64,000 nucleotides of DNA from Terrimesophilobacter sp963702165 (GCA_963702165.1 OY969722.1:1-64000); one strand, 5' to 3'; shown: positions 1-10,344, counted from the stretch's first letter. Numbers and translations: made by a program. The notes: generated by a model from the sequence alone, not told the origin.

Positions 1-2364
1 CAGGTATTGTGGCCGGCCCCGGGGGCGTGACTGTTGGCCATTATGCGCGAACGGAGACGTCTACCGCACGCCGCGGGTCGGAGCCGTCGGCAGTGCTGGC
101 AACATTCGAGGCGCGTACTCAGCTCAAGGCGGGCCGGGCAGCCCGTTGGGAGCCCCGCTCAGTGCACAGGGGGCATTCTCGGCAGGCGGTGTCATTGGAG
201 TTCTCCAGCAGTTCAGAGGGCGGCAAGATGTGTGCTTTCCTGAGACCGGGACGTTCGCGGTCTCCACGGTGCGATGCGCTCAGCCTGGGGCGGCTCGGGC
301 GGCTCTGGTGGTCGTTGGGCTGGCCAACCGGCAATCAGGAGTCTGTCCTTGGCGGTGTGCGGCAGCAGTTCCAGCACGGCCTGTTGATGGTACGACCGGG
401 CAGCCGGCAATCGTGCTCACCGGACAGATCGGGAGGTACTGGTCGACGGGCTCGAATGCGGTGACTCTTGGCTCTCCCATCAGCGTCGCGACGGCTTACA
501 CGGCAGGTGGTGGTCACCGGCACCCTGCATATTCGAGAAGGGTCTGGTGATGTCGAGGCCGCAACCGGCACCTTCTCGGTGCTGAGTGGTCCTATCCGCA
601 ACGCCTGGGGCGCGCTGGGTGGCTCAGGCGGTTCACTCGGCTGGCCTACAGGGGATCAACAGGCCGCAGCAGACCGGGTACCAGCAGCACTTCCAGCGCG
701 GAACGGTGTTCGCCTCAGTCTTGGGCGTCGGCGGAGCGATGACAGGAGCGATCGCCACGTACTGGGGAGCGAACTCGAACGCCGTCCGTCTCGGATACCC
801 GACAGCGGAGGCGTTCTCGCCTGGGTGGCTGGCGGAGTGTCGGGTACCGGTGCAGTTTTTTGAGCGCGGCATGGTGCTCTCATGAGCCGTGACGGGTACT
901 TTCAGCTTAACGGTCCGATCCGTGACGCGTGGGGCGCGCGTGGAGGCTCTGGCGGGGACTTGGGGTGGCCGACCGGGGACCAAGAGATCGTTTCGGGAGA
1001 GCTGCGTCAGAAGTTCCAGCGTGGCGTGCTGACCACGCAGACAGGCCTCACCGGTGACATAGCCGATTACGTGGGGACAGGCTCGAACGCTTCCCGGCTT
1101 GGATCTCCGACTTCGACGGCGTCCGCCTGGACAGCAGGTGGGGTCTCCGGGTTCCTGCAGTACTTCCAGCGGGGGATGGTGTTGTCCTCGGTGGCGACGG
1201 GAACCTTCTCGGTGCTGACTGGTCCCAGTACGAAACGCGTGGGGCGATGAGGGAGGATCTGGTGGTTCGCTGGGGTGGCCGACCGGAGACCAAGAAACGG
1301 TTGCAGGCGAAGTGCGTCAGCAGTTTCAGCGCGGCACCGTTCTTGTCCCGAACGGGCAAGCAGGCGTTGCCCTATCTGGGCCGATTGCGCAGTACTGGGC
1401 CGCGGGCTCGAACGGGTCACTGCTCGGAGGCCGACGACGTCGATCGCCGATAATGCTCACCGCGAGCGGAGTTACCGGCTCTTATCAGGACTTTAAACAA
1501 GGCATGGTGCTGACCTCAACGACGTTAGGCACTTTTGCGGTGCTTAACGGCGAGATCCGAGCCGCCTGGGGAGCAGTTGGCGGTTCGGGAGGCACCCTCG
1601 GCTGGCCGACCGCGGATCAGGAGACGATCACCGCTGGCCTGCGCCAGCAATTCCAGTACGGCGTTGTCGTTGTTCCAACCGGGGGCACCGGCGTTGTGCT
1701 TTCCGGGGCAATCGGAACCTATTGGTCGATGGGGCCGAACGCCTCATTGCTCGGCGTCCCGACGGGCTCGCCGAAGTCATTGACGGCGGGCGGGGTGACC
1801 GTGAACTTCTCCAGGTGTTCGAGCGGGCCACAGTCTTCTGATCGGCCACAACGGGGAAGTTTGCGGTGCTGAACGGATCAGTCCGCAGCGCTTGCGGATT
1901 CCTCCGGAGGTTCGGCGGCTCGCTCGGTTGGCCGACGGGCGACCAGGTGGTCGTTGGGGGTATTGTACGGCAGCCTTTCCGCCTCGGAACGCTGGGCATT
2001 ACCCCGGGGGGGCAGTCGATCCTCCTCACCGGCGCCTACTACAGCTACTGGTCTGCCGGTTCAAACACATCGCTCCTTGGCCAGCCAACCGCCTCGCCGA
2101 TCACGTGGACCGCAGGTGGGACGTCAGGCTCATATCAAGTTTTCGACAAGGCCATGGTCATGTCTTCGGCGACGACCGGTACCTTCGCGGTGCTGAACGG
2201 GTCCGATTCGCAGTGCCTGGGGTGCCCTCGACGGCTCCGGGGGTTCGCTCGGCTGGCCGGATAGGGGATCAGCAGGACGTTCCAGAGGGACTGCGTCAGC
2301 AGTTTCAGCACGGTGCGGTGGTAGTGCCGCGACGGGTGATCCATACAGATCGTCATGGAGTTAG
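1..2364 (+). CDS. LGFP-repeat surface protein, 5' partial, frameshifted
   Basis: Tandem modules of about 107 residues recur with LGWPTGDQ-type cores encoded near 315, 636, 960, 1270, 1597, 1923 and 2248. Each module holds two LGFP-like units: one with AWGxxGGSGGxLGWPTGDQ then RQQFQRG, the other with SNASLLGxPT then TAGGVxG. LGFP repeats are known in actinobacterial cell-wall-associated proteins and hydrolases, where they are thought to anchor protein to the envelope. The module spacing (321, 324, 310, 327, 326, 325 nt) is not always a multiple of three, so the frame is broken several times. The start and any catalytic domain lie outside the window. A plausible C-terminus reads to a TAG at 2362-2364. 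It could be a spacer or anchor region of a secreted enzyme; I cannot tell which. Confidence 0.7.
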
Positions 2365-2452
2365 AGGACGAGCATCGAAGACCGGGCGTGGCTGTATTGG
2401 TGCCACGTATGACGTCAGATTCGCGCGTGGTCGACGTGATAGAAAGGACACT

Positions 2453-3541
2453 ATGTCTCTGGAGAGCCCTGCGTTCACCGAACCGGTTCACGTTGGCCGC
2501 CCGAACGTTGCGCGTCCGCAGGAGTTTCTCGATCTCGTCAGCGGCGCGCTCGAACGTCGGGTGGCTTTCCAACGATGGCCCCCTTGTGCGTGAGTTTGAG
2601 ACGAAAGTTGCGGAGTACCTTGGGGTCAAGCACTGTGTGGCGATCACTAACGGAACGATTGCATTGGAGAATTGCGATCAGAGCTGCTGGGCTTTCCGGC
2701 GAGGTAATTGTCCCTTCGTGGACGTCCTCATTGCCACCGCCCATGCCCTTCGGTGGTTGGGAATCACGCCGGTCTTCGCGGACGTCGATCCCGAGACGCA
2801 CTGCCTCGATCCCGAGTCTGTCCGCTCGAGGATCACCGAGCGCACGGACTGGGATACTCGCTGTGCACCTTTGGGGGCGCGCCGCACCGGTTGACGAGCT
2901 CCAGACGATCGCTTCCGAGCACGGCCTGGCGCTGTTGTTCGACGCCGCGCATGCTTTCGGTGTTTCCCTGAGGGGCACCATGGTTGGGAACTTTGCGCAG
3001 CCGGAGTCTGAGCTTCCCACGACGAAGTCTTCTTCAACGCCATCGAGGGTGGCGCGATCGTCACGAACGATGATGAATTCGCGTCTCGGGCGCGTCTCAT
3101 GCGCAGCTTCGGGTTTGGGGCGAAGACAATGTCGTGAGCGACGGCACCAACGGCAAGATGAGCGAGATTTCTGCCGCGATGGGGCTGTCGAGTTTTAGCG
3201 GGCTTGACGAGCTGATCGAGGTCAACCGGCGGAATTACGAGGCCTACGTCGATGCCACGGAGGGGTTGCCCGGGCTGAGGATCTTGCCGATTGACTCGCG
3301 GCACCGAAGCAACTACCAGTATGTAGTGCTCCTTGTCGGGGAAGATTGCCCGGTGTCGCGCGACGGTCTCCTTGCGGAACTGCGACGAAACAACGTGCTC
3401 GCCAGACGATACTTCTGGCCGGGCTGCCATCGGATGGAGCCGTACCACTCTCTTCAACCTGAGTTGGGTGCCAGCTTGCCGGCGACCGAGCGAATTGCAG
3501 ATCAAGTTATCGTATTTCCCCAGCGGGACCTCCGTAACTGA
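2453..3541 (+). CDS. DegT/DnrJ/EryC1/StrS sugar aminotransferase (frameshifted)
   Basis: PLP-dependent nucleotide-sugar aminotransferase that would convert a keto sugar to an amino sugar. The reading frame changes at least three times. Joined, it gives an N-terminus at ATG 2453 (good GAAAGG box upstream), then GVKHCVAITNGTIALE, VIVPSW, TPVFADVDPE, AVHLWG and LLFDAAHAFG. Around 3020 an ACG-AAG pair probably encodes the Thr-Lys of the PLP-lysine site. It is followed by FFNAIEGGAIVTNDDE, and the C-terminal half is GKMSEISAAMGL. The joined length, about 360 residues, is normal for the family. It lies just upstream of a WecF-like transferase, so a 4-amino-4,6-dideoxy sugar product is a reasonable inference. 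The substrate is not shown by sequence. Confidence 0.8.
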
Positions 3542-3562
3542 GCGGGGGAGCTTGGCCTCATT

Positions 3563-4751
3563 GTGGGCATTCTCCAAGACACCATCGAGGTCCGGCGGAC
3601 GTCACCACTTGGGCGGGGTCACGGGGGTTTGAATCGCCCGATCGTACATGTGGTCACGAGCCCCTCGTTTATCGACTTCATCGCTTCAGCCTTCGAGGAG
3701 GTTGCGCCTGGCGAGAATACCTTCGCCCTGGTAGACGTCTCTCCGGAAGAGATCCACGTGCCGGAAACTGCGAGAGTGGGGGTTTTTCTCACCGGCGGGA
3801 GGACATGGAGCGCCTTGATGCTCTAATTGCGAAGAGCCGAGTCACCATCTTCCACAGCGTGTCGCCCATTACCGCCAGAGCCTTGGCTTCTGCCCCATCA
3901 TCGGTGCGGCGAGTGTGGAGTGGCTGGGGCGGTGACTACTACGATTCGACGTTCGATCCCGATGCGGGACTGCTTGGCGCGTCGACGCGTCGACTTCTCG
4001 ACAGCACCGTGCGTCCGACCTTTTATGCGGGGCGGGCAGTTTTTGCTATTCGCTACGGACCGATACTGCACGCAGCGGCGCGCGCCGCCGACATCTTCTC
4101 CGCACCAGTTCCGGCGGATCTCGAAGTTTTTCGGAAGCGCTTTCCTGGTTTCAGGGAAACTACACCCAGCTTAACTACGTCAGCGTTCGAGCGGATCGCA
4201 TCGCTACCGACAGCGATCGGTTACCCGGTTCTGACATCCTCGTCGGTAGCTCGGCTGCTCCGGCGAGCAATCGATATTGAGAGTTTTCAGTCTGCTCGCG
4301 CGACAAGACCTGTCGGGACGGCGCGTGGTGGTTCGCTGAGCTACGGGAAGCCTTTTCCATGCCGCTCTAGTCCTTCGCGCCGGGGAGGAGCTGGCCTGGC
4401 GATCGATTCGTTCCCATCGCCGAGTTCTTGCCGATGGAGGCATACAACGAACTCCTTGCTCAGTGCGGAATCGTGATTATGGGCTCCCATCGGCAAATGG
4501 CGCTGGGTAACATCTTGCGGGCTGCGTGGCAGGGTGCGCAGGTGGTCCTCGATTACCGCAATCGCATCTTTGGCTACCTGCGAGATCGGGGCGCAACCCG
4601 TGATGCTTCTCGACGATATCGCCGCCGATGGTTTACCGCGTGAGGTCCTGCCTGCGGCTTCAGGGGGTGGCGCAACCGCGCCTTCCTCGACGAGTACTGG
4701 AGTCGTCGAGCGGTCATCGACAACGTTCGGGCGCTGATCGACCTTGCCTGA
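3563..4751 (+). CDS. WecF-like TDP-N-acetylfucosamine:lipid N-acetylfucosaminyltransferase (frameshifted)
   Basis: Probable glycosyltransferase of the 4-alpha-L-fucosyltransferase/WecF family (Glyco_transf_56), known for adding Fuc4NAc to a lipid-linked oligosaccharide at the cytoplasmic membrane. Supporting stretches in order: RPIVHVVTSPSFIDF, VGVFLTGG, VWSGWGGDYYD, ILVGSSAAPA followed by VVVPLSYGKPF after a frame change, and PMEAYNELLAQCGIVIMG with RQMALGNILRAAWQGAQVV. These match the usual WecF layout of an Asn/Ser-rich 'ILVGxS' block, a VVVP strand and a C-terminal 'LLxQCD/G' block. At least four frame breaks are present. Start GTG 3563 is tentative, since the family core begins about 22 residues later. 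The stop at 4749-4751 lies 7 nt from the convergent acyltransferase. The family is best known from Enterobacteriaceae. Confidence 0.75.
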
Positions 4752-4757
4752 AGAAGC

Positions 4758-5294
4758 TCACCCCTCAGTGGCGTCGCGTGCCGACTCAAGCCGCTGCACA
4801 CCCTCAAGGACGGCGTCGCGAGGCTCGCTCGCGATGACGCCGGTTGCCAATGTAAACCCCCCAGGGATCAAGATCGCCCGTTACGACAGAGTTGGCTCCA
4901 ACCACGGCGCCTTTCCCAATGGTGACCCCCGGGAGAACGACGGCGTTCGCCCCAACGATGCCAGAGAATCGGCCGATCGAAATTGGCGCGCGCCGCGCGT
5001 TTCGGTACTCGGTGGGAACCGTTGAATTCCCAAAACCGCCGTGAATGAAGTCGTCGGTGCCGGTGAGCAGCCTGGCGCCCTGTGAGACGGCCGAGTAGTC
5101 GCCGAGCTCCACCCGCTCGCCGCCCGTGATCGAAGAGAAGCAGCGATGTGCACAAAGTTTCCTATGACGACGGGATCGCGCGCAACAATGAGGGCGAAGT
5201 CGTCGATGAGCACCGGGGAACCGAATTGAATGTTCTCCACGCCGATGAGCTTTGCTCCGTCATAAACGGTAACTCCGGCCGAGAAGTTCTGCAT
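4758..5294 (-). CDS. Hexapeptide-repeat acyltransferase (frameshifted)
   Basis: Left-handed beta-helix O- or N-acyltransferase of the WbbJ/galactoside acetyltransferase type, presumably modifying a sugar of the surface polysaccharide. The N-terminal part from ATG 5294 contains GVENIQFGSPVLIDDFALI and PVVIGNFVHIA. After a frameshift near 5110 the chain continues ELGDYSAVSQGARLLTG, then PISIGRFSGIVGANAVVLPG, VTIGKGAVVGANSVVTG and GVYIGN. These are clear [LIV]-G-x4 hexapeptide repeats. A second shift near 4850 probably restores a C-terminus ending at TGA 4760-4758. Its ATG overlaps the TAA of the upstream oxidoreductase (TAATG), so it is the last gene of the leftward sugar operon. Confidence 0.75.
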
Positions 5295-6322
5295 TAGTCG
5301 ACACTAACGGCTGCAAATGCGCTGGACGACAGAATGGCCGCTCAGTCGCGAAGTTGTTGCGTACGCCGTCCGCGACCATTCGTTCAGCGATCTCGACGAC
5401 CCGCGTGCCCTCGGCGAGAGTAACAATGCCGGCGGGCTTGCCCGCGAGAGATCGAGTCGCGGAAGGCTTCATGCTCCGCGAGAAGCGGTTCCTTGCGTGC
5501 CAGTGCAAAGCGCGTCATGTCGCCCTCGGAGACACCGCGGAACACCGCTGCCTGATCCCACGTCGTGGGAATTGTGCCGTTCTGGAAGTGGGTGAGGTGC
5601 AGCAGCAAGAGTGTCGGCGACAAGCACGCCCTTTCGCCGGAAATGATCGTCATGCGTTCCTTGAACGGGGTGAGCCAGTTCACAGTGTGCGAGGTGATCG
5701 CGCCCCCGGAAAGCGTCCCGACCGCAACGACCATGTCCTCATGGAGCGACCACTGCGGTGAGCGGTTCTGGCATTGACTGACACGTAATCTTGCTGCGCC
5801 ACCCAGGCTGTGAGGTCGATGTCGTGCGTGGCGAGGTCTTTGATGACACCGACATCAGCAATCCGCCCAGGGAACGGCCCCTGACGGCGGGTGGCAATCT
5901 GATAGATCTCACCCAGCAGACCATCTTCGATGCGTTGACGCGCGGACTGCAGTGCCGGGTTGTAGCGCTCAATGTGGCCGACGCCCCCGATGAGGCCCTT
6001 CGACTCGAAAGATCGCGCAGGATGGAGAGTCCTCGCGGTAGAGGCGACCGGCTTTTCAATCAGCGCGTGGATGCCAGCTTCGGCCAGCCGAGTACCCATA
6101 TCGAGGTGGAATGCTGTGGGAGTTGCTACGACGGCGTAGTCGAGGCCACACTCAAGCAACGCATCAAGATCGTGGAACACCGGACGGTCGTGGACTCTGA
6201 TCTGGGGCACTCTCGGCGGGATCAAAAACGCCGACGAACTCGACGCCTTCGAGACTCGACAGCACCCTGGCGTGATTTCTGCCCATCACGCCGAGGCCGA
6301 GGAGGCCAGCCCTTAACGCCAT
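5294..6322 (-). CDS. Gfo/Idh/MocA-family oxidoreductase (frameshifted)
   Basis: NAD(P)-dependent sugar oxidoreductase. The start ATG at 6322 opens with a Rossmann motif GLGVMGRNHARVL. The frame shifts near 6230, after which DYAVVATPTAFHLDM, EAGIHALIEKPVAST (the family EKP motif with the catalytic Lys) and GVGHIERYNPAL follow. Later blocks give FPGRIADVGVIKDLATHDID and, after further shifts, TVNWLTPFKERM and a C-terminal GTRVVEIAERMVADGVR. The joined length of about 342 residues is typical. Start and stop overlap the neighbouring genes by one base (TGATG and TAATG), showing translational coupling. With the adjacent aminotransferase and acetyltransferase it resembles WlbA/WbpB, which oxidise C3 of UDP-GlcNAc uronate. 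That substrate is inference. Confidence 0.8.
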
Positions 6323-7401
6323 CACGCGCCCGCCTTCGCGACCGCGTTCACGGCCTCAACGATCGTGCCGAGTTCGTCTTGGGTGAGCGAGGGGTGCACC
6401 GGCAGCGACAGCACCTGTGACGCGACCTGCTCGGTCGTCGGCAGGTCCATGCGTCAGACCGAAGGACGGCAGACGGTGGATCGGGATGGGGTAGTAGACG
6501 CCCGTTGCGACACCGCGCTTCTCGACCTCCTTGGCGAAAGCATCCCGATCCTGATCGACACACTCGGATCGTGTACTGGTGGTAGACGTGCACCGCACCA
6601 TCGGCAGTTGGCGGTGTGACCACGCCTTCGAGGTTCTCGCTGAGGAACGCGGCGTTCTGCTGGCGCTGTGCGGTCCAGCCCGCGAGCTTCGTCAACTGCA
6701 CCCGTCCGATCGCCGCATGGATGTCGGTCATGCGCGTGTTGAAGCCGACAACCTCGTTCTCGTAGCGCCGCTCCATGCCCTGGTTGCGGAGCAGCGGGCG
6801 ACGCGAGCGAGCTCGGTCGAACCGGTCGTGATCATGCCGCCCTCACCGGACGTCATGTTCTTCGTCGGGTAGAACGAGAAGGAAGCTGCCGCGCCCGCAC
6901 GCGCCCGACTGGGGTTCCCGCGATGGAGGCAGCATGTGCTTGAGCGGCATCCTCGAACACCAGCAGATCGTGCTTCTTCGCAATCTCCATGATCGCGGGC
7001 ATGTCGGCCGGATGACCGTAAAGGTGCACCGGCATGATCGCCTTGGTGCGGGGAGTGATCGCGGCCTCGATCGCGGCAGGATCGATCGCGAAGTAGTCGG
7101 ACTCGACGTCGACGAATACGGGGGTCGCGCCGGTGAGTGCGACAGAGTTCGCCGTCGCGGCGAAGCTGAACGACGGGACGATGACCTCGTCGCCGGCCCC
7201 GACACCACCGGCGAGGAAAGCCATGTGAAGGGCAGAAGTGCCTGAGTTGACCGCGATGCTTTCGCGGCCATCCACGATCGCAGAGAACTCCGACTCGAAT
7301 GCCGCGACCTCCGGCCCCTGAGCGAGCATGCCGGACTGCATGACCCGGTCAACCGCTGCGCGTTCCTCGGGACCGATCTCCGGCTTGGCTACTGGAATCA
7401 T
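6322..7401 (-). CDS. DegT/DnrJ/EryC1 nucleotide-sugar aminotransferase (frameshifted)
   Basis: PLP aminotransferase similar to WlbE/WbpE-type enzymes acting on C3 keto sugars. From ATG 7401: MIPVAKPEIGPEERAAV, SIAVNSGTSALHMAFLAGG, DEVIVPSFSFAATANS, PVFVDVESDYFAIDP, IMPVHLYGHPADMP and LLVFEDAAQAHAAS. After a frameshift near 6900 come FSFYPTKNMTSGEGG with the PLP lysine in PTKN, and NTRMTDIHAAIGRVQL. The final residues are VEAVNAVAKAGA. The expected length is about 359 residues. The ATG overlaps the TGA of the acetyltransferase and the TGA overlaps the ATG of the oxidoreductase. It is intact apart from several single-base shifts between 6350 and 6900. Confidence 0.85.
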
Positions 7402-8009
7402 GCGTTCTCTACCTCTACTAACTCGTCTTCCGCGATTTCGCGGTACTTCTTGCCTGTGACCGGGCAGTTCCAAAGGTCATCGCCGTCCCGGGTGAGCGGG
7501 TGACCGGCTGAGCCGACCCATCCGATCCGGCGCGCCGGACTCCCAACAACGAGCGCGAAGTCGGGCACATCCTTGACCACCACAGAGCCGGCGCCCACCA
7601 GCGCCCAGCGGCCGATCGTGATCGGCGCGATGCAGGTGCTGTTCGCGCCTATCGACGCACCCTCGCGGATGTCGACGCCCACCGGTTGCCAGTCATCCGC
7701 GGATTTCGGTGTGCCGTCGGCATTGATCGCACGGGGGAAGTGGTCGTTTGTCAGAACCACGGCTGGGCCGATGAAGACGCCTCGAGCCAGCTTCGCCGGC
7801 TCATAGACCAGGGCATAGTTCTGGATCTTGCAGTTGTCCCCGACCTCCACGTCGGGTCCGATGTAGGCGCCCCTGCCCACGATGCAGTTCTCCCCGACGA
7901 CCGCGCCCTCGCGAACTTGCGCATAGTGCCAGATCTTCGCTCCGGATGAGATGACGGCGTTGTCCGCGACATCCGCGGTCTCGTGAACGTAGCCGGAAGT
8001 GGGCGTCAT
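7398..8009 (-). CDS. Sugar N-acetyltransferase, WlbB/WbpD-like hexapeptide family
   Basis: Intact 203-residue acetyl-CoA-dependent N-acetyltransferase, probably acetylating the 3-amino group made by the downstream aminotransferase. ATG 8009 gives TPTSGYVHETADVADNAVI, then hexapeptide-repeat coils: AKIWHYAQVREGAVVGENC, YIGPDVEVGDNCKIQNYAL and GVFIGPAVVLTNDHFPRA. Next come VDIREGASIGANSTCIAPI and ALVGAGSVVVKDVPDFALV. The GNPA/GSPAR-type end (VVGSPARRIGW) and the acidic C-terminal WNCPVTGKKY tail are usual for WlbB homologues. An upstream in-frame ATG at 8042 would add 11 unconserved residues, so 8009 is preferred. It is the first gene of the leftward operon; its promoter lies in the divergent 8010-8155 gap. 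Confidence 0.88.
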   Translation of the reverse strand: MTPTSGYVHETADVADNAVISSGAKIWHYAQVREGAVVGENCIVGRGAYIGPDVEVGDNCKIQNYALVYEPAKLARGVFIGPAVVLTNDHFPRAINADGTPKSADDWQPVGVDIREGASIGANSTCIAPITIGRWALVGAGSVVVKDVPDFALVVGSPARRIGWVGSAGHPLTRDGDDLWNCPVTGKKYREIAEDELVEVENA

Positions 8010-8155
8010 AGTGCTCCAGAGGAGTGGGTTGGAGGGTTGCAACGTTAAATGATCGTAGTGGCAGGCTCCCGTAAAGCCCGCTCAGGTCGCCACCGGGCAC
8101 GTCAATGCGACCGACGCTCGCGAGCCGTGATTGGCGTCCCTAATAAGGTTGTCGC

Positions 8156-9109
8156 ATGACCGTTCTCGTCACCGGCGGCGCCGGCTATATCGGTGGTCAC
8201 GTCGTCCGGCAGTTGCGGGAGCGTGGCCAGCGCGTCGTCGTGGTTGACGATCTGAGCTCCGGCAAGCCGGAGCGGCTCGGCGATGTTGAGCTGGTCGCAA
8301 TCGACCTCGCAGACTCGGCAGCGCCCTCCGAACTTGCTCGTGTGCTGAAGCAGCACGAGGTCGAGTCGGTCATCCACTTCGCCGCCCGCAAAGCGGTGGG
8401 GGAGTCGGTCGAAAGACCCGCCTGGTACTTCCAACAGAACATCGCATCGCTCGCCAACCTGCTGCTCGCGATGGAGGCCGCGGATGTCCGGCGGCTCGTG
8501 TTCTCGTCGACGGCTTCGGTGTACGCGTCCTCCGACCGTCCACTGGATGAAGACAGCACGACCGATCCGATAAACCCGTACGGCCAGACCAAACTGGCCG
8601 GCGAGTGGCTCGTTCGGGCCGCCGCCCACAACGGCCTGCGCGCCGTGTCGCTTCGCTACTTCAACGTCGCCGGAGCGGGCAGCCACACCCTGGGTGACAC
8701 CTCGGTCAACAACCTGGTTCCCATGGTGTTCGCAAAGCTGGACGCCGGCGAACCCCCGGTGATCTTCGGCGACGACTACGCCACCCCGGACGGCACTTGC
8801 GTGCGCGACTACGTGCACATCCTCGATGTCGCCGACGCCCACCTCGCGGCGCTTGACTCGCTCGGATCCGGGACCGGCGCCGACCTGTACAACATCGGCA
8901 CCGGCACAGGGGTCAGCGTGCGGGAGATGATCGACACCATCCTCGAGGTCACCGGCAGCCCACTGAAACCGATCGTCGCAGACCGCCGGCCAGGCGATCC
9001 CGATATGGTCGTCGCCGCCGTCGATCGTGTCGCTGACCGGCTCGGCTGGCGCGCCACCCGCAGCCTTCGGGACATGGTCAGCTCGGCGTGGGAGGCGCAC
9101 ACATCGTGA
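8156..9109 (+). CDS. galE: UDP-glucose 4-epimerase
   Basis: Interconverts UDP-glucose and UDP-galactose in the cytoplasm. The 317-residue extended SDR has the NAD motif TGGAGYIGG at residues 6-14, an FSSTASVY block with the catalytic Ser/Thr near 118-119, and the Y142-x3-K146 dyad in NPYGQTKLAGEW. RYFNVAGA and DDYATPDGTCVRDYVHILD are GalE signatures. A TAAGG box precedes ATG 8156. The stop overlaps the GTG of the flippase gene (GTGA). A second galE lies at 17865, so one copy may serve the polysaccharide locus specifically. Confidence 0.93.
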   Translation: MTVLVTGGAGYIGGHVVRQLRERGQRVVVVDDLSSGKPERLGDVELVAIDLADSAAPSELARVLKQHEVESVIHFAARKAVGESVERPAWYFQQNIASLANLLLAMEAADVRRLVFSSTASVYASSDRPLDEDSTTDPINPYGQTKLAGEWLVRAAAHNGLRAVSLRYFNVAGAGSHTLGDTSVNNLVPMVFAKLDAGEPPVIFGDDYATPDGTCVRDYVHILDVADAHLAALDSLGSGTGADLYNIGTGTGVSVREMIDTILEVTGSPLKPIVADRRPGDPDMVVAAVDRVADRLGWRATRSLRDMVSSAWEAHTS

Positions 9110-10344
9110 GCGGCAGCCCGGTGGAGCCGAGACCCGTCGGGCTGGTCCACCGCATCCTCGCGTTTGCCGGTCTCCCTTTCCTGTCGCTGGTCACACCGTT
9201 CCTGTTCCTGCCGATCCTGGCGCGCGTGGCGGGAGCGGATGCCTGGCTCGCCATCGCCGTCGGGCAGTCGGTCGGCGCGTTCGCTGCACTGTTCGTCGCA
9301 CTCGGCTACAACACGGTCGGACCGACCATGGTCGCCCTCGCGGCACCGGATGCCCGGACCGAGCTGCTGCGCCGCAGCGTGCACGCGCGCTTCGCGTTGT
9401 TCCTGCCCGCGGTCATCGTCGCAGCGGCGATCGCCGCACTCGCCTCACCGGAGGCCAACCGGCTGGACGGTGCGCTGATGAGCGTCGCGATGACCCTCAC
9501 CGGGCTGTCGTCGTCCTGGTTCATGATCGGCCTGGGCCGCGCCGGCCTGATCGTGCGGTACGAGATCCTGCCCCGGATCGTCGCCACGGCCCTCGCCGCG
9601 GGGGCGCTGCTGCTGCTCGGACAGGTGATCTGGTACCCGGCCCTGCTGATCGTCGCCACCATCGCGAGCATCGCCGCCTACCTGCTGCGCACGGTCGGCA
9701 CGCGCGACGTGCTGGTGGCACGCCCGGGTGAGATCCGCAGCACATTGCGCAGCAACCGTTCCGCGATGACCATCGAAATCGCCGGCGGTGCCTACAACTC
9801 GCTCGCGGTGACCTTCGTCAGCGTCGCTGCGCCCACCGCGCAGGCGGCCTCGTACGTCTCCGGTGACAAGCTGTACCGGATCGGCCAGTACTCGGTGTCC
9901 GCGCTCGGCAACGCGCTGCAGGGCTGGGTGGTCGAGGACGAGGGCCGCGAGTTCCCTGCCAGGGTGCGCCGCGCCTTCCTTTTGCACGTGGGCCTCGGCC
10001 TGCTCGGCCTCGCCGCGTTCGCGCTGCTGGGTCCGTTCCTGTCCGGTCTGCTGTTCGGCGAAACCGTCGCCATCGACACCATGACCGCGCTCGGCTTCGG
10101 CGTCGCCACCCTCGGCATCGCCATTGGCACGGTGCTGGGCAGGGTCACCCTCGTCGCCCTCGGCGCGCGCCGGGAGTTCATGACCAGCGTGCTCATCGGC
10201 GCGTCAGTCGGGGTGCCAGCCATCCTTCTTCTTGCCGGTGCCTTCGGCGCCGCCGGCGGTGCGTGGGGGTTGGCCATAGGCGAACTGACGTCTGTCACCT
10301 GTCAGGCCATTTTCGTCGCGCTGCGCTGGCGGACGCGACCGTGA
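9106..10344 (+). CDS. Polysaccharide flippase (Wzx/MOP superfamily)
   Basis: Integral membrane protein of about 412 residues that probably flips lipid-linked saccharides across the membrane. From GTG 9106 (overlapping the galE TGA) it reads SGSPVEPRPVGLVHRILAF, then strongly hydrophobic segments across the full length, about 12 helices by eye. It has the charged loop EDEGREFPARVRRAFLLH and an N-terminal helix GLPFLSLVTPFLFLPILAR, as in oligosaccharide flippases. The upstream in-frame codon at 9088 would add unconserved residues inside galE. Its position between galE and gmd fits export of repeat units that are then polymerised by the O-antigen-ligase-type proteins downstream. Confidence 0.82.
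   Translation: MSGSPVEPRPVGLVHRILAFAGLPFLSLVTPFLFLPILARVAGADAWLAIAVGQSVGAFAALFVALGYNTVGPTMVALAAPDARTELLRRSVHARFALFLPAVIVAAAIAALASPEANRLDGALMSVAMTLTGLSSSWFMIGLGRAGLIVRYEILPRIVATALAAGALLLLGQVIWYPALLIVATIASIAAYLLRTVGTRDVLVARPGEIRSTLRSNRSAMTIEIAGGAYNSLAVTFVSVAAPTAQAASYVSGDKLYRIGQYSVSALGNALQGWVVEDEGREFPARVRRAFLLHVGLGLLGLAAFALLGPFLSGLLFGETVAIDTMTALGFGVATLGIAIGTVLGRVTLVALGARREFMTSVLIGASVGVPAILLLAGAFGAAGGAWGLAIGELTSVTCQAIFVALRWRTRP

Noticed and set aside
1..2364. CRISPR-like periodic repeat
   Set aside because: Period is about 320 nt, repeats are coding and encode LGFP modules; no short direct repeats with spacers.
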